Position numbers and translations under genes: made by a program. A stretch of DNA of 64,000 nt from contig NZ_CANLMZ010000009.1 in the NCBI RefSeq assembly GCF_947492645.1, positions 186,001 through 250,000 of the forward strand. The letters are read 5' to 3'. The stretch's first letter is position 1. Each line of letters starts with the position of its first letter. This document shows positions 8,339-17,803 of the stretch, one piece after another. A model generated the notes under the pieces. It saw only the letters and a program-made list of their open reading frames with translations. It was not told the DNA's origin and did not search any database. This DNA is from an uncultured Pontibacter sp. Its GTDB lineage: Bacteria; Bacteroidota; Bacteroidia; Cytophagales; Hymenobacteraceae.

Positions 8339-9529
8339 CTACTCAAAAAGTGCCGGCATTTGCTGTGCTAAAGTATAACCTCCCATCCAGGCCATTACCA
8401 CCACAACCAGCGCCCCGAAAATTGTAAGTATAAGGGGGTGCTTGTAATCGCCGACTACTTTCTGCTTGTGTGCCGCCCAAAGTATGGTGCCAAGCGTTAC
8501 AGGAAGTATAAGTCCGTTTAGTGCCCCGGCAAGTATAAGCAAATGCACCGGCTTGCCAATGGTAACGAATACAACAGTTGAGATAAGTATAAACCCGATA
8601 ATAAGCCAGTTCTCATACTTCTCTAAAACCGGGCTGAAGGACTTTACAAACGATACTGAAGTATAAGCAGAGCCGATAACTGAAGTTATGGCCGCAGAAA
8701 GCATCACGACACCGAAAATTTTATAGCCGATGTTGCCGGCTGCCAACTGAAAGACAGAAGCAGGCGGATTGCTCTCGTCTAATAGCAGGCCTTTGCTTAC
8801 CACCCCCAACGCAGCCAGAAACAGAAACACCCGGATAACAGAAGCAATGGTAATGCCCGACACGGCACTTCGGTTTACCTGCGGCAGCGCGGCTTTTCCT
8901 TTTATGCCGGCATCAAGAAGGCGGTGGCCCCCGGCAAAAGTTATGTAACCACCTACAGTACCACCAACTAAGGTAATGATAGCTGTAAAATCAACTTTAT
9001 CAGGAAGTATGGTTTTAACGGCTGCCTCGGCCAGAGGAGGAGCAGAGGTAAAGGCAACATACACCATCAGCAGGATCAGGAGCAGGCCCATTATTTGCGC
9101 AAAGCGATCCATCACCTTTTTGGCTTCGCGTACCAGGAAAATTCCGATGGCGATAGCGGCCGCCACTACAGCACCGGCCTCTGCGCTTAAACCGAAAAGC
9201 ACATTAAAGCCCAGACCAGCGCCCCCGATGTTTCCAATGTTAAAAGCAAAGCCGCCCAGTACAATCAGCAGCGCAATAAAAACGCCTAACCCCGGAAGTA
9301 CCATGTTGGCAATATCCTGGGCACGCTTTTCTGAAACCGCTATTACCCGCCATACATTTAGCTGCGCGCCTATGTCCAGGATAATGGAGGTAAGTATAAC
9401 GAAGCCGAAGCTGGCACCAAGCGCCTGTGTAAAAACCGTAGTTTGCGTCAGAAAGCCGGGACCAACAGCGGAGGTAGCCATTAAAAAAGCGGCACCCAAC
9501 AATACTCCCCAGTTGTTACTTTTGCCCAT
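8339..9529 (-). CDS. NRAMP-related transporter (YcsG-like), candidate 5-oxoproline importer
   Basis: 396 residues with about eleven hydrophobic segments and the general look of the NRAMP family. The NRAMP metal-site motif DPGN in the first segment reads A-V-G-P-G-F here (residues 21-26), and the MPH motif of segment six is replaced by the region around FAGGHR. Divalent metal transport is therefore unlikely. It starts 2 bases after the pxpA stop, in a pxpB-pxpC-pxpA-carrier operon, the same company kept by YcsG of Bacillus subtilis. Import of 5-oxoproline or a related cyclic amide is inferred from this context. The gene holds seven AAGTATA heptamers. Confidence 0.82.
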   Translation of the reverse strand: MGKSNNWGVLLGAAFLMATSAVGPGFLTQTTVFTQALGASFGFVILTSIILDIGAQLNVWRVIAVSEKRAQDIANMVLPGLGVFIALLIVLGGFAFNIGNIGGAGLGFNVLFGLSAEAGAVVAAAIAIGIFLVREAKKVMDRFAQIMGLLLILLMVYVAFTSAPPLAEAAVKTILPDKVDFTAIITLVGGTVGGYITFAGGHRLLDAGIKGKAALPQVNRSAVSGITIASVIRVFLFLAALGVVSKGLLLDESNPPASVFQLAAGNIGYKIFGVVMLSAAITSVIGSAYTSVSFVKSFSPVLEKYENWLIIGFILISTVVFVTIGKPVHLLILAGALNGLILPVTLGTILWAAHKQKVVGDYKHPLILTIFGALVVVVMAWMGGYTLAQQMPALFE

Positions 9530-9531
9530 AC

Positions 9532-10308
9532 TTATTTAGCCTTTAGCTGTATTCCTTCTCTTGTTAAAGCCTTGTTTATGTAGCGGGCAAAGTCAAGGGC
9601 ATGCGGCCCATCGCCATGTATGCAAATTGTTTCGGCTTGTATGCTCACTTCTGTGCCTTGCTGCGAAATTACTTTTCCGTGTTTTATCATCCGCAGCACC
9701 TGCTGTACCGCCTTTTCAGATTGGGATATCAGCGCATCTGCGTGGTTGCGCGGAGTTAAGGTGCCATCCTGCTGGTAGGTCCGGTCAGCAAAAACCTCGC
9801 TGGCTGTTACAAGTCCGATTTCATTTCCCGATTTGATCAAGGCACTTCCGGCCAAACCGTAAAGTATGGCTTCCGGGCAAATTTTATACATTGCCTCTGC
9901 AATGGCCTGAGCTAAGGCAGGATTAACAGCTGCCATGTTGTATAACGCGCCGTGAGGTTTTACATGATGCAGTTTTGCGCCTTCTGCTTTTGCCATTGCC
10001 TGCATAGCGCCAATCTGGTAGGCGGTCATGGCGTATACCTCGGCAGGGCTGACAGCCATTTCCCTTCGGCCAAACCCAACCAGGTCGGGTAAGCCGGGGT
10101 GGGCACCAATGGCTACCTGGTGTTTTAAAGCCAGTTGCACGGTGCGGCGCATCACCAAAGGGTCGCCGGCGTGGTAGCCGCAGGCAATGTTGGCCGATGT
10201 TACATAAGGAAGTATAGCTTCGTCGTTGCCGATCGTAAAAGCTCCAAAACTTTCGCCCATGTCGCAGTTAAGGTCTACAGTTAGTTGTACTTCAGGTTGT
10301 GTTTTCAT
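9532..10308 (-). CDS. pxpA: 5-oxoprolinase subunit A (LamB/YcsF family)
   Basis: 258 residues, the normal family length. Signature segments are the N-terminal [12 protein letters not shown], then [19 protein letters not shown] and [11 protein letters not shown], which form the polysaccharide-deacetylase-like barrel of LamB/YcsF proteins. With PxpB and PxpC it makes the ATP-dependent prokaryotic 5-oxoprolinase, which converts 5-oxo-L-proline (a damage product of glutamine and glutamate) to L-glutamate in the cytoplasm. Its ATG overlaps the pxpC stop codon as ATGA (10305-10308), and the transporter gene follows after 2 bases, so translation is likely coupled throughout. Confidence 0.95.
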   Translation of the reverse strand: MKTQPEVQLTVDLNCDMGESFGAFTIGNDEAILPYVTSANIACGYHAGDPLVMRRTVQLALKHQVAIGAHPGLPDLVGFGRREMAVSPAEVYAMTAYQIGAMQAMAKAEGAKLHHVKPHGALYNMAAVNPALAQAIAEAMYKICPEAILYGLAGSALIKSGNEIGLVTASEVFADRTYQQDGTLTPRNHADALISQSEKAVQQVLRMIKHGKVISQQGTEVSIQAETICIHGDGPHALDFARYINKALTREGIQLKAK

Positions 10309-11315
10309 GGGGTGTTTAGTTTTAGGCTGATGGCACTTTTTAGTTGCTCTAGGTCTGCTTCCTGCTTTAAGTACAGCGCATGCGCCTCTGGCAAACTTAC
10401 TTCTTTAAACCGGATGCTTTTACCCGGCTGCACCTGCGCCAGCTTTGGCAAATCGGCGGCAATAACCTGCGCAATACGGGGGTAGCCACCGGTTGTCTGG
10501 CAGTCTGCCATCAGGATGATGGGCAAGCCCTGCGGCGGCACCTGCACCGTTCCGAACGTAACTGCGCTTGACAATAATTCTTTTGGAGTTTCTAGCTGCA
10601 GCACCTGCCCAGCCAAACGGTAGCCCATCCTGTCAGACTGTGATGTAACCTGGTAATTGCTTTGCCAGAAAATCTCCCGGCTGCTCTCGCTGAACAGCCC
10701 ATGCTCCGGCCCTGGCATGGCCCTGATAAGGGGACTCTCTTCGTATACCATGTACGATTGCGGCTCTAAGGTCCAGTTAGGTTGCGAAAACCAGGCACCA
10801 ATAGCTGCAGCAGCCAGGTAATCTGCCAGTTTTGCCCCCTTTATACTTGCATTAGAAACGGGAAGTACATCTTCCGCTTCTACTGCCCGGCCTTTAAAGC
10901 CACCAAAACCTGCCCGCAAATAAGTGGAAGTACTGCCAAGCACAGCAGGTACAGCAATGCCTCCCGAGACTGCCAAGTATGCACGGCATCCTTCTTTAAC
11001 ATTTCTCATAACAAGGGTACTTCCTGCTCTTACCAGCAAGGGACGCCACATGCGTACAGACTGATTATTTATACTTGCAGCTATGTTTGCGCCTGTTAAA
11101 GCTACCAGCTGGTCCTGCTCAAAGTATAAAGTCGGGCCTTGCAGGGTAATTTCGAGAGAGGCCATGTTCTCGGGGTTTCCTACCAGGAGGTTGGCGATGC
11201 GCAGGGCCAGTGTATCCATGGCACCGCCCACAATTACGCCTTCCTGCTGATGCCCGTGCCTACCAAGGTCCTGTACTGTGGTCAGCATACCCGGTTTGAT
11301 AACCTTAATGCTCAT
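10305..11315 (-). CDS. pxpC: 5-oxoprolinase subunit C (KipA/biotin-dependent carboxylase-like)
   Basis: 336 residues. The N-terminus shows the KipA/AHS2 signature: [17 protein letters not shown], then [18 protein letters not shown]. Later conserved parts include the SDRMGYRL motif and [20 protein letters not shown]. It pairs with PxpB as the ATP-utilising half of 5-oxoprolinase, homologous to the carboxyltransferase-like domains of urea amidolyase. It overlaps pxpB by 11 bases and pxpA by 4, consistent with one polycistronic unit. Start ATG at 11315 is supported by the conserved N-terminus. Confidence 0.95.
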   Translation of the reverse strand: MSIKVIKPGMLTTVQDLGRHGHQQEGVIVGGAMDTLALRIANLLVGNPENMASLEITLQGPTLYFEQDQLVALTGANIAASINNQSVRMWRPLLVRAGSTLVMRNVKEGCRAYLAVSGGIAVPAVLGSTSTYLRAGFGGFKGRAVEAEDVLPVSNASIKGAKLADYLAAAAIGAWFSQPNWTLEPQSYMVYEESPLIRAMPGPEHGLFSESSREIFWQSNYQVTSQSDRMGYRLAGQVLQLETPKELLSSAVTFGTVQVPPQGLPIILMADCQTTGGYPRIAQVIAADLPKLAQVQPGKSIRFKEVSLPEAHALYLKQEADLEQLKSAISLKLNTP

Positions 11316-12033
11316 GCTGCGCTGCCAGGGTTTTAAACTCTGCTTCTGTGATGGCGTTGAACTTTACTTTATCGCCAGCTTTTAGCATACTTGCCTGCTC
11401 CCGTTCCGGGTCAAATAGTACCAGCGGCGTGCGGCCAATCAACTGCCAGCCTCCCGGCGTTTCGATAGGGTAGATGCCCGTTTGCTTTCCTGCTATACCC
11501 ACAGAACCTTTCGGAATAAGGGCTCTTGGCTCTGCTTTGCGTGGGGTAGCAAGGCGGATGTCTAAACCACCAAGGTAGGGAAAGCCCGGTGCAAAACCCA
11601 TAATGTGTACCAGGTAAATCTTTTGGCTGTGTAGCGCAATTACTTTGTCCGGAGTTAACTTATTATGCAACGCCACCTCTTCTAAATCTGGCCCAAACGT
11701 GCCCCCGTAGCAAACCGGAATTTCCACTAAGCGGCTGCTACCTCCTTTATACTCTTTAGCCTTTTTTAGTGCCTTTTGCAGTAAAGCGACTGTTTCATCA
11801 TAAGGATCAACTTTGCCTTTGTTACTGAGCAACCAGGGTTCATAGTAAACGGTTAGGGTATTATAAGCGGGCACATACGCTACAATACCAGGGGAAGGGT
11901 GCTTGTCCAGATACTGCACTACAGCCTGAATTTTGGCATGTGTAGTTTCAGACACTTCTTCCTCAAACTGAAGCACCACCGCTTTGTCGCCTAAAGGTAA
12001 AAACTGTATCGGGAGCAGCTGTTTATAGTTCAT
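11305..12033 (-). CDS. pxpB: 5-oxoprolinase subunit B (KipI/AHS1 family)
   Basis: 242 residues, first gene of the operon. The AHS1 signature is clear: F-L-P-L-G-D-K-A-V-V-L-Q-F near residue 11, then MGFAPGFPYLGGLD (around residue 145), TPR, IPKGSVGIAGKQTGIYP and TPGGWQLIGRTP. In Bacillus the homologue KipI was first described as a kinase inhibitor, but the conserved pxpABC set is 5-oxoprolinase. No promoter match is obvious upstream, in the 231-base gap to the HD-domain gene. Confidence 0.95.
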   Translation of the reverse strand: MNYKQLLPIQFLPLGDKAVVLQFEEEVSETTHAKIQAVVQYLDKHPSPGIVAYVPAYNTLTVYYEPWLLSNKGKVDPYDETVALLQKALKKAKEYKGGSSRLVEIPVCYGGTFGPDLEEVALHNKLTPDKVIALHSQKIYLVHIMGFAPGFPYLGGLDIRLATPRKAEPRALIPKGSVGIAGKQTGIYPIETPGGWQLIGRTPLVLFDPEREQASMLKAGDKVKFNAITEAEFKTLAAQHEH

Positions 12034-12265
12034 AGGGCTAGGTACGAAGTATGGTGGTACAACTTTTCAAGCTAAGCAATTTTAAGCTAAAACAGAACCA
12101 ACTTAGGGTTGATTAGTTGATGCCTGTATGCTGGCATGTGCTAGAGTGATTTTAAGTAGGCTCATTATCCGGAACTGACTGCGCTCAGCAAAGTATACTT
12201 CCTGCCCATCTCTAAAACTGTGTCAGATAATCACTTTCAGGAGATGATAACCGGGTGTTGTTCGA

Positions 12266-12910
12266 TTAAACAGTAGCGCTATACCCTAGCATATCAAGCT
12301 CCATGCGCAGGTTTTCTCTTGCCTGCAGCTCCAGCCTCTCCTGGAAGAAAGGTGTTTTAAAGATGTTTGGCTGTGAGATGAATTGTACCAGCATATTACT
12401 TCGTCCGGACTGGAAATCAGCATCCGAATACATGCTGTACTCCTTACGGACTGCCTGCCGGTATACATTATACTTCTGCCAGCCTGCACCAAGTATGGCC
12501 AAATCTAGGTCAAGCATAAAGTTGGTGGTAGCGTCGTCGGATCCAGAGTGGTGGGTTTTGGTAGCCAGAATTAATTCCTTTACGAAAGCGATTTCCTGCT
12601 CAGGCAAACCAAGTGCTTTAAGTCGAATTTCGGCTAATGCAGCACTTTTCTCTTCATTGTCAGGGGTAGTGGGGTTGTAGATGATATCGTGGTAATAAAT
12701 GGCAAATTGCAGGGCCTCATACGAAATATCCGGCTGTCGGTACTTGTCTGCCAATTCCAGCATATAGGCCAGGTGGTCAAGTGTATGGTAATGCCTGGTT
12801 TCGGAAGTATGCGCCTGGGCGAGTTCGTTCCAAAGTTGCGCTACCAGCGCGGTATCAGTAGTATACTCTGCGCAAAGTTTTTCCCATTGCAATTGTAAAT
12901 CGGATATCAT
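12266..12910 (-). CDS. HD-domain metal-dependent phosphohydrolase (COG4339-like)
   Basis: 214 residues. The pattern RHYHTLDHLAYML near residue 40 followed by YYHDIIYNP near residue 72 marks this family of predicted metal-dependent HD-superfamily hydrolases; a later acidic segment M-L-D-L-D-L-A-I-L-G supplies the final ligand. Substrate is unknown. It begins one base after the stop of the anti-sigma/TonB gene and so is the third gene of the sigma operon, although it may simply be a passenger. An internal second-frame ORF in the same region is a shadow. Confidence 0.85.
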   Translation of the reverse strand: MISDLQLQWEKLCAEYTTDTALVAQLWNELAQAHTSETRHYHTLDHLAYMLELADKYRQPDISYEALQFAIYYHDIIYNPTTPDNEEKSAALAEIRLKALGLPEQEIAFVKELILATKTHHSGSDDATTNFMLDLDLAILGAGWQKYNVYRQAVRKEYSMYSDADFQSGRSNMLVQFISQPNIFKTPFFQERLELQARENLRMELDMLGYSATV

Positions 12911-12911
12911 T

Positions 12912-14282
12912 TTAGTTTTTGTTTTGAGGTTTAAAGCGCACGGTAATTTTTACGTTTTGCACTATGTTTGTCCCATTGCTGGTAGCTGGCTGCCAAAGCG
13001 GGCCTTCTTTCACTAGCCGAACAGCTTCAGCGTCGCAGCTTGGGCACAGGCTTTTAACTACCTGCGGGTTTTCAAGTTTGCCCTCTGGCGATACTGTTGC
13101 CCGAACTACCACGCGCCCCTTTTCAGAGGCAGAAGTATAACGAATGTTTTCTTCCAGGTATTTTCTGTAGGCTCGCGCACCTGCAACTGGTTTAGCGTCC
13201 TTTATCACCGGAGGCTGCGGTTTTACAGACCCGTAACCGGTTACCACCACTTCGCTCAGCGACCTGGTGTCGGGGTGCAGGTTTACCGTCAGGTTTTGAG
13301 TACTGGCATCTACACCTTTCTCTACCCGCTCATAGCCTATATAACTGAAAGCTAAAGTCGCGTTATCATTTGGCGTAATGATCGTAAAGTTTCCGTTTGC
13401 ATCAGTAGCCACCCCGTTACTTGTGCCTTTTATAGTAACTGCCACCCCCGGCAAAGGCTGCCCATCCTCCGAAAGAACCTGCCCCTGCACCTGCTTCATT
13501 CCAATACTGCTCCTGCCTCTGATGGTAACACCTGCAGCTTTTCCTGTCAAGGCTTTTTCAACGGAGGTGTTTTCGGGTACGAGTGCAGACCTGCTTTGGT
13601 AGCTTAGGGCTTGGGCAGGTGCCATACTCTCAGTAGCCTTGGCAACAGCGGGAGCATCGGCTAACGGCAATGTTTCTGCTATAACCTTTCCTGATTCCGG
13701 CTCCTGCACCTGATCTTGTAGTATAAGCTCATCTGGCACTTGTTGCGGTACGGTTAATCTTTGCGTTGGCTTGGGCGGAGCAGGCTTAACAGCAGCAATT
13801 GCAGCCGTGCTTGCCGTATCGGGAGTTACATCGGCTATACTTTCAGGTACAATAGTTACGGCTTCCTCTGCTGGTTTTAAGGCCTCCCGTACAGCTTTTT
13901 CAGCAGCTGCAACGGCAATGGTTTGATCTTGCTTGACCTTATTGTAATTGTAATAGAACACAAGTATTGTGGAGCATAGAGCCAATATAATGGCGGCGGC
14001 TACACGCCAACTGGTAAAGTATACCGGCAGCGGCTCTTTGTTTTTTTGCCTGGCCCTGGCAGTAATCTGGTGGTTTATACTTTTAACGGCAGCTTCTGTT
14101 TCAGCAGCATTTGTTAACGCCATGCCCTCCAGCACATCCGAGCACAGGTCGCAACCCAGGAGGTGGCGCTCCAATTGGTGTTGGAGTGCAGGAGGGAGGA
14201 TATCCTCGTGGTACTGACGAAGCAGCTCCACAGCAGGATGGTCTCCCGGTTCCCAAAGTATATGTCGGTTATCCTGGTGCAT
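12912..14282 (-). CDS. Anti-sigma-like zinc finger protein fused to carboxypeptidase-regulatory and TonB C-terminal domains
   Basis: 456 residues in an unusual order. Residues 35-50 hold a zinc-finger anti-sigma motif (H40-x3-C44-x2-C47). A single membrane segment spans about 92-111. A Pro/Ala-rich linker follows to residue 240. Residues 241-261 (GKAAGVTIRGRSS) resemble a SusC plug segment, residues 264-340 form a carboxypeptidase-D-regulatory-like beta domain, and 345-351 read VVVTGYG. Residues 368-452 are a TonB C-terminal domain with a CPSC pair. It overlaps the sigma gene by 14 bases, so it probably binds that sigma on the cytoplasmic side and an outer-membrane partner on the periplasmic side. 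Confidence 0.85.
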   Translation of the reverse strand: MHQDNRHILWEPGDHPAVELLRQYHEDILPPALQHQLERHLLGCDLCSDVLEGMALTNAAETEAAVKSINHQITARARQKNKEPLPVYFTSWRVAAAIILALCSTILVFYYNYNKVKQDQTIAVAAAEKAVREALKPAEEAVTIVPESIADVTPDTASTAAIAAVKPAPPKPTQRLTVPQQVPDELILQDQVQEPESGKVIAETLPLADAPAVAKATESMAPAQALSYQSRSALVPENTSVEKALTGKAAGVTIRGRSSIGMKQVQGQVLSEDGQPLPGVAVTIKGTSNGVATDANGNFTIITPNDNATLAFSYIGYERVEKGVDASTQNLTVNLHPDTRSLSEVVVTGYGSVKPQPPVIKDAKPVAGARAYRKYLEENIRYTSASEKGRVVVRATVSPEGKLENPQVVKSLCPSCDAEAVRLVKEGPLWQPATSNGTNIVQNVKITVRFKPQNKN

Positions 14283-14868
14283 GGTTTTTTTCCATGTATT
14301 GTTTTAAGTTTCGCTTTCCGTTCTGGATGTAGCTTTTCACCTTGTTTAGATCACAGCCCGTTAAGGCACTAATTTCTTTGTAACTCTTATGCTGCAGGTA
14401 AAACAACTCGATGCATTGGCGCTGTTCCGGTGGCAGCTCCTGCAAGGCTTGTCGCAAAACCTGTTCCGTTTTTTCTACCTGTTCTGCGTCTGTTAGATGC
14501 ATGGGCGGTGCGTTTTCCATAAACAGGGGTGGAGAATCTGTTAAGCGTATACGTTGCGTTTTCTTGTTGCTTCGTAGCTGCATCAGGCACAAGTTGCGTG
14601 TGGTGCTGTGCAGCCAGCTTTTAAAGTTGCTTACTTCGTGTTTTAGCAGCGCCTCTGCTATGTGCTCAAACAACTGCATGGTGGCGTCTTTGCTTTCTTC
14701 CTCATGCTTCAGGTACTTCAGGCACACCAGGTATACCATTTCCGTGTGGCGCTGAAACAGCTCTCCCAAATGCTCCAGCTCACCTGTCTGCCGGTACAGG
14801 CGCAGCAACTCCTCGTCGCCGGGAGGCGCCTTGCCGTTGGTAAACAGTTTAAGAAAAAATGGCAGCAT
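14269..14868 (-). CDS. ECF-type RNA polymerase sigma factor
   Basis: 199 residues. Region 2 is visible in the E-M-V-Y-L-V-C-L-K-Y-L and FKSWLHSTTRNLCL segments (about residues 45-105), and region 4 near residues 140-190 (LPPEQRQCIELFYLQHKSYKEI followed by a recognition helix). It lacks region 3 and is the size of a group 4 sigma. It is the first gene of an operon with the anti-sigma/TonB protein, and the 14-base overlap implies stoichiometric production. The divergent VWA gene across a 367-base gap shares unusual motifs with the anti-sigma and is a candidate regulon member. Confidence 0.92.
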   Translation of the reverse strand: MLPFFLKLFTNGKAPPGDEELLRLYRQTGELEHLGELFQRHTEMVYLVCLKYLKHEEESKDATMQLFEHIAEALLKHEVSNFKSWLHSTTRNLCLMQLRSNKKTQRIRLTDSPPLFMENAPPMHLTDAEQVEKTEQVLRQALQELPPEQRQCIELFYLQHKSYKEISALTGCDLNKVKSYIQNGKRNLKQYMEKNHAPG

Positions 14869-15235
14869 CTGTTTTTATAGCTGGATTACAAGTTCTGGCA
14901 GCGTTTCCTCGTCCACGATCTTCTAAGGGTCATACCTTTAAACGGTAATTCATACTTCTGGCAGCAGCCTGGCTTTTACAAATAACTTTCCTAAAGTATG
15001 CTAAGCAGCAGTTTTTAATTACAAAGTATGCTTATCAGGTAAGTATTTGGTAACTGTGAGCTTTAAATGCAGTTGGCGTTTTAAGTGCCTGACCTACAGT
15101 TTCGTCGTGTTTAAAGTAAGCATTGATCATGCATTAAAGTATAAACCTCCACTTAAAGAAAGGGAAAATTTTTCAGAATGTTTTATGGAATGCGCGTGAA
15201 GACTGCATCCAGTAAGAAACCAAAACATAAAAGCC
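14869..15235. other. Divergent intergenic region between sigma operon and VWA gene
   Basis: 367 bases that should hold both promoters. It contains AAGTATA at 15138-15144 and several one-base variants, but I find no clear ECF promoter or TAnnTTTG element and no further ORF. Confidence 0.5.
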
Positions 15236-17095
15236 ATGAAAAAGCACATCTGCATTCTCCTCACCTTTTTGCTGATAACCTGCACATTGCAGGCGCAGGA
15301 AAGAAAAAGACTTATCTCCGGGTTGGTAACAGACGCAGCAAGCGGACAGCCCCTGCCGGGAGTAGCTGTTGTTAAAAAAGGATCTAACAATGGAACAGCC
15401 ACAGATCAGAACGGTAAGTATAGCATCATGCTCGCTGCTTCTGATAAAGTGCTGGTGTTCCGCTACATCGGGTACCAGGCAAAAGAAATCAAGGTAGGGC
15501 AAGACTCGGTGCTGCATGTGGCGTTGCAGGTAGATCAGGCTCAATTGCAGGAGGTTGTGGTTACGGGCTATGGCATCAGGGGGTTGGCAGGAAAAGTTGC
15601 TGGTGTAACTATACGCGGCAGGTCCAGCCAATCCTATATTGTTAATGGTGCAAATATGCCACAGCATAATACCGAGAACTACAACTACATCAAAGAAAGC
15701 ACTTTCCTCGACACGAAAAGGACGCCACTTTCAACCTTTTCAATTGACGTGGATAATGCCTCCTACAGCAATGTACGCCGCTTCCTGTCGCAGGGGCAGA
15801 AACCACCAGTAGATGCTGTGCGCATTGAGGAGATGATCAACTACTTTAGCTATGATTATCCGCAGCCAACAGCAGACGCCCCTTTTGCAGTAACCACAGA
15901 GCTATCGGAGTGCCCCTGGAACAAAGAAAACCAATTGCTTCACATTGGCCTGCAAGGCAAAAATATTTCCACCGAAAACCTGTCTGCCTCAAACCTGGTG
16001 TTCCTGATCGATGTGTCGGGATCGATGATGTCTCCTGATAAGCTGCCACTTGTAAAGTCTGGTTTTAAGCTTTTGGTAGACCAGTTGCGCCCGCAGGATA
16101 GAGTTTCCATAGTGGTTTATGCCGGTGCTGCAGGCCTTGTACTTCCCTCAACTTCGGGTAATGACAAGCCAAAGATTATGGCTGCAATCGAAAACCTGGA
16201 GGCTGGAGGCTCAACGGCAGGTGGTGCAGGCATTAACCTTGCCTACAAAGTGGCGCAGGATAGCTTTGTGAAGGGCGGTAATAACCGTGTTATACTTGCC
16301 TCTGACGGCGATTTTAATGTGGGCGTGAGCAGCGACAGCGAACTGCAGCGCTTGATTGAGGAGAAGCGTGAGTCAGGGGTTTACTTAACTGTTCTTGGCT
16401 TTGGCAGCGGTAACCTGAAGGATTCTCGCATGGAACAGCTGGCTAACAAAGGCAACGGAAACTATGCATATGTAGACAATATCTTGGAGGCTAAGAAGAT
16501 ATTTGTAAATGAGTTTGGCGGTACCCTTTTCACCATTGCCAAAGACGTAAAGCTGCAACTGGAGTTTAATCCTGCCAAAGTAAAATCTTACCGTTTGATC
16601 GGGTATGAAAACCGCGCCCTTGCAGATGAAGAGTTTAACGATGATAAAAAAGATGCCGGCGACATGGGAGCAGGGCACACAGTTACTGCACTTTACGAAA
16701 TAGTGCCTGTGGGCTCTAGGGCATCAACCAGAGCTGGCGATGTTGACCCGCTTAAGTACCAAAAAAACGAGCTGGACCCAAAGGCCAAAGCCACAAACGA
16801 AATACTTACCCTAAAACTGCGCTACAAAAACCCGGATGGTGCAGAAAGTAAATTGATCACCACAACTGTAACCGATAAAGCTGTGGCTGCCGGTAAAACC
16901 TCAGATAATTTCAGGTTCTCGGCTGCTGTGGCTGCCTGTGGCATGCTGCTCCGCGATTCTAAGTTTAAAGGCAGCGCATCTTATCAGATGGTGCTTGAAT
17001 TGGCGCAGGGTGCTCGCGGCAAAGATGAAGAAGGATACAGAGTTGAATTCATCAACCTGGTAAAATCCATGAGCCTGTTGAGTGACAGCAGGTAA
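15236..17095 (+). CDS. YfbK-type von Willebrand factor A protein with carboxypeptidase-regulatory domain
   Basis: 619 residues. Residues 1-20 are a signal peptide. Residues 26-100 form a carboxypeptidase-D-regulatory-like domain, residues 107-113 read VVVTGYG, and 117-138 (GKVAGVTIRGRSS, then YIVNG) look like a shortened SusC plug. Residues 145-225 are the YfbK N-terminal region (TPLSTFSIDVDNASYSNVRRF). A VWA domain spans about 253-430 with the MIDAS motif DVSGS at 259-263, and the C-terminal YfbK domain follows. The protein should be periplasmic or outer-membrane attached and bind partners through a metal-dependent site. The role is unknown; it is divergent from the sigma/anti-sigma operon. 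Confidence 0.9.
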   Translation: MKKHICILLTFLLITCTLQAQERKRLISGLVTDAASGQPLPGVAVVKKGSNNGTATDQNGKYSIMLAASDKVLVFRYIGYQAKEIKVGQDSVLHVALQVDQAQLQEVVVTGYGIRGLAGKVAGVTIRGRSSQSYIVNGANMPQHNTENYNYIKESTFLDTKRTPLSTFSIDVDNASYSNVRRFLSQGQKPPVDAVRIEEMINYFSYDYPQPTADAPFAVTTELSECPWNKENQLLHIGLQGKNISTENLSASNLVFLIDVSGSMMSPDKLPLVKSGFKLLVDQLRPQDRVSIVVYAGAAGLVLPSTSGNDKPKIMAAIENLEAGGSTAGGAGINLAYKVAQDSFVKGGNNRVILASDGDFNVGVSSDSELQRLIEEKRESGVYLTVLGFGSGNLKDSRMEQLANKGNGNYAYVDNILEAKKIFVNEFGGTLFTIAKDVKLQLEFNPAKVKSYRLIGYENRALADEEFNDDKKDAGDMGAGHTVTALYEIVPVGSRASTRAGDVDPLKYQKNELDPKAKATNEILTLKLRYKNPDGAESKLITTTVTDKAVAAGKTSDNFRFSAAVAACGMLLRDSKFKGSASYQMVLELAQGARGKDEEGYRVEFINLVKSMSLLSDSR

Positions 17096-17266
17096 GAGAA
17101 GGCATTTAATTTTAAGTTGCTTCGTTTCAGACCCAGGATAGATTCAGCTTGAGGTAGGTAAAAATGATGTAGTGCTGTAAGGAATTCCATCTTGCTTAGG
17201 CAGACCACCTTGATTGCTATGAGATCAACATTTTGATTTCTCTTAGGTATCTAGGGGTTTATGGAC

Positions 17267-17274
17267 TAAATTTG
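17267..17274 (+). promoter_or_regulatory. Bacteroidota -7 element
   Basis: TAAATTTG matches TAnnTTTG, 25 bases before the thioesterase ATG at 17300. A TTG occurs at 17233-17235, farther than the usual spacing. Confidence 0.45.
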
Positions 17275-17299
17275 CAGCCTGTAAATTAAATACCTACAC

Positions 17300-17731
17300 A
17301 TGAGCCATACTTACAAAGGCAAGGTAATGTGGTCGCATCTGGATGCAAACATGCACATGCGCCACTCTGCCTACGCCGATTTTGCCGCACAAGCGCGTAT
17401 AGAAGCACTAGATGAATTGGGCCTTGATTTGAAGATATTTCAGAAACTGCACATCGGTCCCATCCTTTTCAGAGAGGAAACCACATACCTGCGCGAGGTG
17501 GGTATAAACGAAAACCTTACTGTAACCACAGCGCTGACTAAAAGTAAAAAAGATGGGTCGCGGTGGGGCATCAGGCACGAAATATTTAAAGCAGATGGCG
17601 TAAAAGCTGCTGTAATTAATGTTGAAGGCGCCTGGATAGATACGTTTAAAAGAAAGCTGGCTGCTTTGCCCGAAGACTTAGCCGAGCATTTTAACCAGAT
17701 ACCTAAAAGCGCCGACTTTGTTGAGCTGTAA
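17300..17731 (+). CDS. Hotdog-fold acyl-CoA thioesterase
   Basis: 143 residues of the 4-hydroxybenzoyl-CoA thioesterase (YbgC/FadM) hotdog group. The active-site segment W-S-H-L-D-A-N-M-H-M-R-H-S-A-Y at residues 11-25 carries the catalytic Asp15, in the family's D-x-x-G/N-H-x-N/R-N position. Further conserved parts are the REETTYLREV strand and a GIRHEIF strand. It should hydrolyse acyl-CoA thioesters in the cytoplasm; chain length is unknown. It is monocistronic, with its own -7 element and the long hairpin terminator at 17804-17858. Confidence 0.88.
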   Translation: MSHTYKGKVMWSHLDANMHMRHSAYADFAAQARIEALDELGLDLKIFQKLHIGPILFREETTYLREVGINENLTVTTALTKSKKDGSRWGIRHEIFKADGVKAAVINVEGAWIDTFKRKLAALPEDLAEHFNQIPKSADFVEL

Positions 17732-17803
17732 AACAGGTGATTGGCTAGTTATTAGGTTATAAAGGTGCCAAAAGGCAACAAGGGCTTACCAACTCCCGAC
17801 TGA

